From positions 434,001 through 498,000 of the forward strand of contig JAQFVV010006654.1 of the NCBI GenBank assembly GCA_028023455.1: a stretch of 64,000 bases of DNA, read 5' to 3'. Positions 58,172 to 64,000 of the stretch are shown here, in pieces. Every line of letters starts with the position of its first letter. Positions within the stretch are counted from its first letter, which is position 1. This stretch comes from Epiperipatus broadwayi (Eukaryota > Onychophora > Udeonychophora > Euonychophora > Peripatidae). A model generated the notes under the pieces. That model made no database searches. It was not told the origin of the DNA and saw only the letters and a program-made list of their open reading frames with translations. Made by a program: the position numbers and the translations under genes.

Positions 58172-58356
58172 CAATAAAAATTAAACTAATAAATATAACG
58201 GTAATTAGCTATTATATACAGTTTTTCAATCTGCAGAAGTACTTTGGCTTAATTCTTTAATTCGTGGCAGTTGAGAAGAGTTAAGCAATTAACCTCTGCG
58301 AATTGAAAGACTGTACATGATAATTAATTACCGTTACATTTATTATTTTTTATTGT
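58172..58356. mobile_element. Imperfect fold-back element, arms about 85 bases
   Basis: AATATAACGGTAATTA is mirrored by TAATTACCGTTACATT, CAGTTTTTCAAT by GAATTGAAAGACTG, and GGCTTAATTCTT by GAGTTAAGCAATT. About 14 bases separate the arms. No coding frame. Confidence 0.7.
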
Positions 58357-58784
58357 TATATATATATATACCATAATGATAAAATAATGTTGTGAATGTA
58401 TGAGCATATAAAAAATTGAGATGAAATATAGCCCCAGGTAGCTTGCATTAATATATTGTAAGGGGATTCACCATATATATATAAACTTTTACGAATTATT
58501 CTAATTACTTATTACTTTACTTTATTAAATCATATTAATTTTTGTATGATTTTCAAGACCCCATTACTCAAGCAGAGGAGTAAATATGATTAATATTTAC
58601 ATATTAATTATATCCCTGTCATTCTCTATAGCCACTGGAAATCCAGCAAGTAAAATGTTTTCCCCCCAAGTGAGGGATATGAAGCTGGAAATATGTTATA
58701 CATATTTGCGCTTTGCCTAGTGCCTATTATATAAGGACTAGAATGGGTTTGAACTGAAATAATTGATAATGGACACCTCCCTTA

Positions 58785-59515
58785 AGCGTTAAGCAGTCAT
58801 CTCTATAAAAGTTCAATGAATGATAAATCAAATAAATGCTTATTTTGATCAATTATTAAGAACATTTAGTTTCGTCTACCCATTCAGCTCACATTGGCAT
58901 ATCAAAATCAATATTTGTATAATTTATAATACTTTGGGAATTTTATAATATTTAATATATTTTGATAACTTTATTAATAATTTATATAAATCAATTTATA
59001 ATGCATCTAATTTATAATTTCCCTAAATTATAATATTTTGAAATGTTTTATAGCAACTTACTAATAGTTTCATATAAAATAAATCGACATTAAGAGAGAA
59101 CAATATAATCAACAGGTCATTATATCATTCTAAAAATGTATAGAATGTTATAAATACCAGAGATTCTTTCATTAAAGTTCACTTGACTAATCAGTCGATC
59201 TTTTCATGGCCATATATTGAGATGTATGGGTACACGACTCTAAATGAATCTCTACTAAAAAGTTAAATGAGTAATAAATCAAATAGTTATTTTGATAAAT
59301 TATTAAGAACATTTTGTTTCCTCTACCCATTCAACATGTGTATGAGAATCAATATTTGTATAATTTATAATACTTTGGGAATTTTATATTTTATATATTT
59401 TGATAAATTCATTAACAATGTATATGTGACATCTATTTATAATATGTGTTTAATTTATAATCTGTATAAATTAATTTTATAATATTTTATAGCAACTTAC
59501 CTAATAATTTAAGCA
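58785..59515. repeat. Direct duplication, two ~280-base units 450 bases apart
   Basis: Units from about 58,800 and 59,252 share TAAATCAAATA, ATTATTAAGAACATTT, TCTACCCATTCA, TAATACTTTGGGAATTTTAT and TTTATAGCAACTTAC. Moderately diverged, so an old duplication or two copies of a dispersed repeat. Confidence 0.75.
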
Positions 59516-60114
59516 CAATATTTATCCAACATTTTATCCTCTAATATTTTGTATTTTAACAATTTTACTAGCCACTTATACATAAGGCTAATTAATTTAT
59601 GATTTGATTTACTTTATTTGGTAAAAATGTATAATAGTTTCTAATTTTATTACTAATAATTTTGTATAGACTAAATTGATATCAAGAATTTGAAACAATG
59701 GCCAGCAGGAATTTTATCAGATTCAAATCTGAACAAAATTATGGAAACAAAAGATTATATCTGGTACCAGATACATGTGAAATTAAAAAAAATATCTTGC
59801 CTCAAGGCAACATTCTTTAAATATTTGCCTTGTATAGAAATAGTTGAATTTTTGGTCATCAAAATTAATTAGAATCTTGTTCTATTTGGAGATCAAAGTT
59901 ACGATACTTCATGCAAGTTTATGTTGTAATATAAATCATGTCTGGGTAAGAAAAAGATTATTTGCTTCCCCTTAGACCTCTGTGGACCTCATCTCACCTG
60001 CAATGTTAGAGTCTGAAACATTACTGTTTCAAGAAATGCCTGTCTGAATGAAGACCTGTGCTTTACCAATGCCTGTTTCCAACCCAAGTCTATTTACACA
60101 TCTTCAATCCCAAG

Positions 60115-64000
<3,886 letters not shown>

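Overview
The window looks like a stretch of AT-rich animal nuclear DNA (about three quarters A+T by eye). It is dominated by mobile elements in various states of decay, with many (TA)n runs and one 500-base assembly gap (20,819-21,318). I found no intact host protein-coding gene, and no rRNA, CRISPR array or bacterial-style operon. The mix of Penelope-like elements (PLEs) with GIY-YIG endonuclease, Ty3/gypsy, L1/Tx1-type LINE fragments, tRNA-derived retroposons and fold-back elements points to a metazoan. I cannot name the species.

Layout. (1) 1.6-5.2 kb: two copies of PLE family A, head to head, forming a giant palindrome bounded by (TA)n. A perfect 80-bp-arm palindrome sits between two further (TA)n tracts just beyond. 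(2) 5.8-11.5 kb: a head-to-tail tandem of PLE family B (one nearly full copy, one 5'-truncated copy) with repeated terminal regions (pLTRs) and an inverted pLTR piece at the far end. Each pLTR carries a hammerhead-ribozyme-like motif. (3) 11.9-15.5 kb: remains of a minus-strand LTR retrotransposon: an LTR-like repeat, a polypurine tract, a gypsy integrase C-terminus and an unrecognised decayed ORF of about 550 codons. (4) 15.9-20.4 kb: mostly non-repetitive sequence with a five-copy short motif cluster and a striking pair of hairpins that share one loop but have different, compensating stems. (5) 20.4-27.8 kb: a short dispersed repeat, the gap, a third PLE-A copy, then a nearly complete but dead Ty3/gypsy element (gag, protease, RT, RNase H, integrase, polypurine tract, short LTR). 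(6) 27.8-64 kb: gene-poor DNA holding a second LTR-like repeat, two decayed LINEs of one family, several fold-back elements, two A-tailed tRNA-Gly-like retroposons, other tRNA-like relics and microsatellites.

How the parts relate. No genes here cooperate in a host pathway. The only working logic is that of retroelements: RT plus GIY-YIG nuclease for the PLEs; gag, protease, RT, RNase H and integrase for gypsy; an RT-type ORF2 for the LINEs, which would also be the plausible source of machinery for the A-tailed tRNA retroposons. Every coding copy carries at least one frameshift, stop or lost catalytic residue, so none looks autonomous as assembled. The most promising signals for follow-up are the twin hairpins at 18.78-18.87 kb, the PLE pLTR ribozyme motifs, and the unrecognised ORF at 13.8-15.5 kb.
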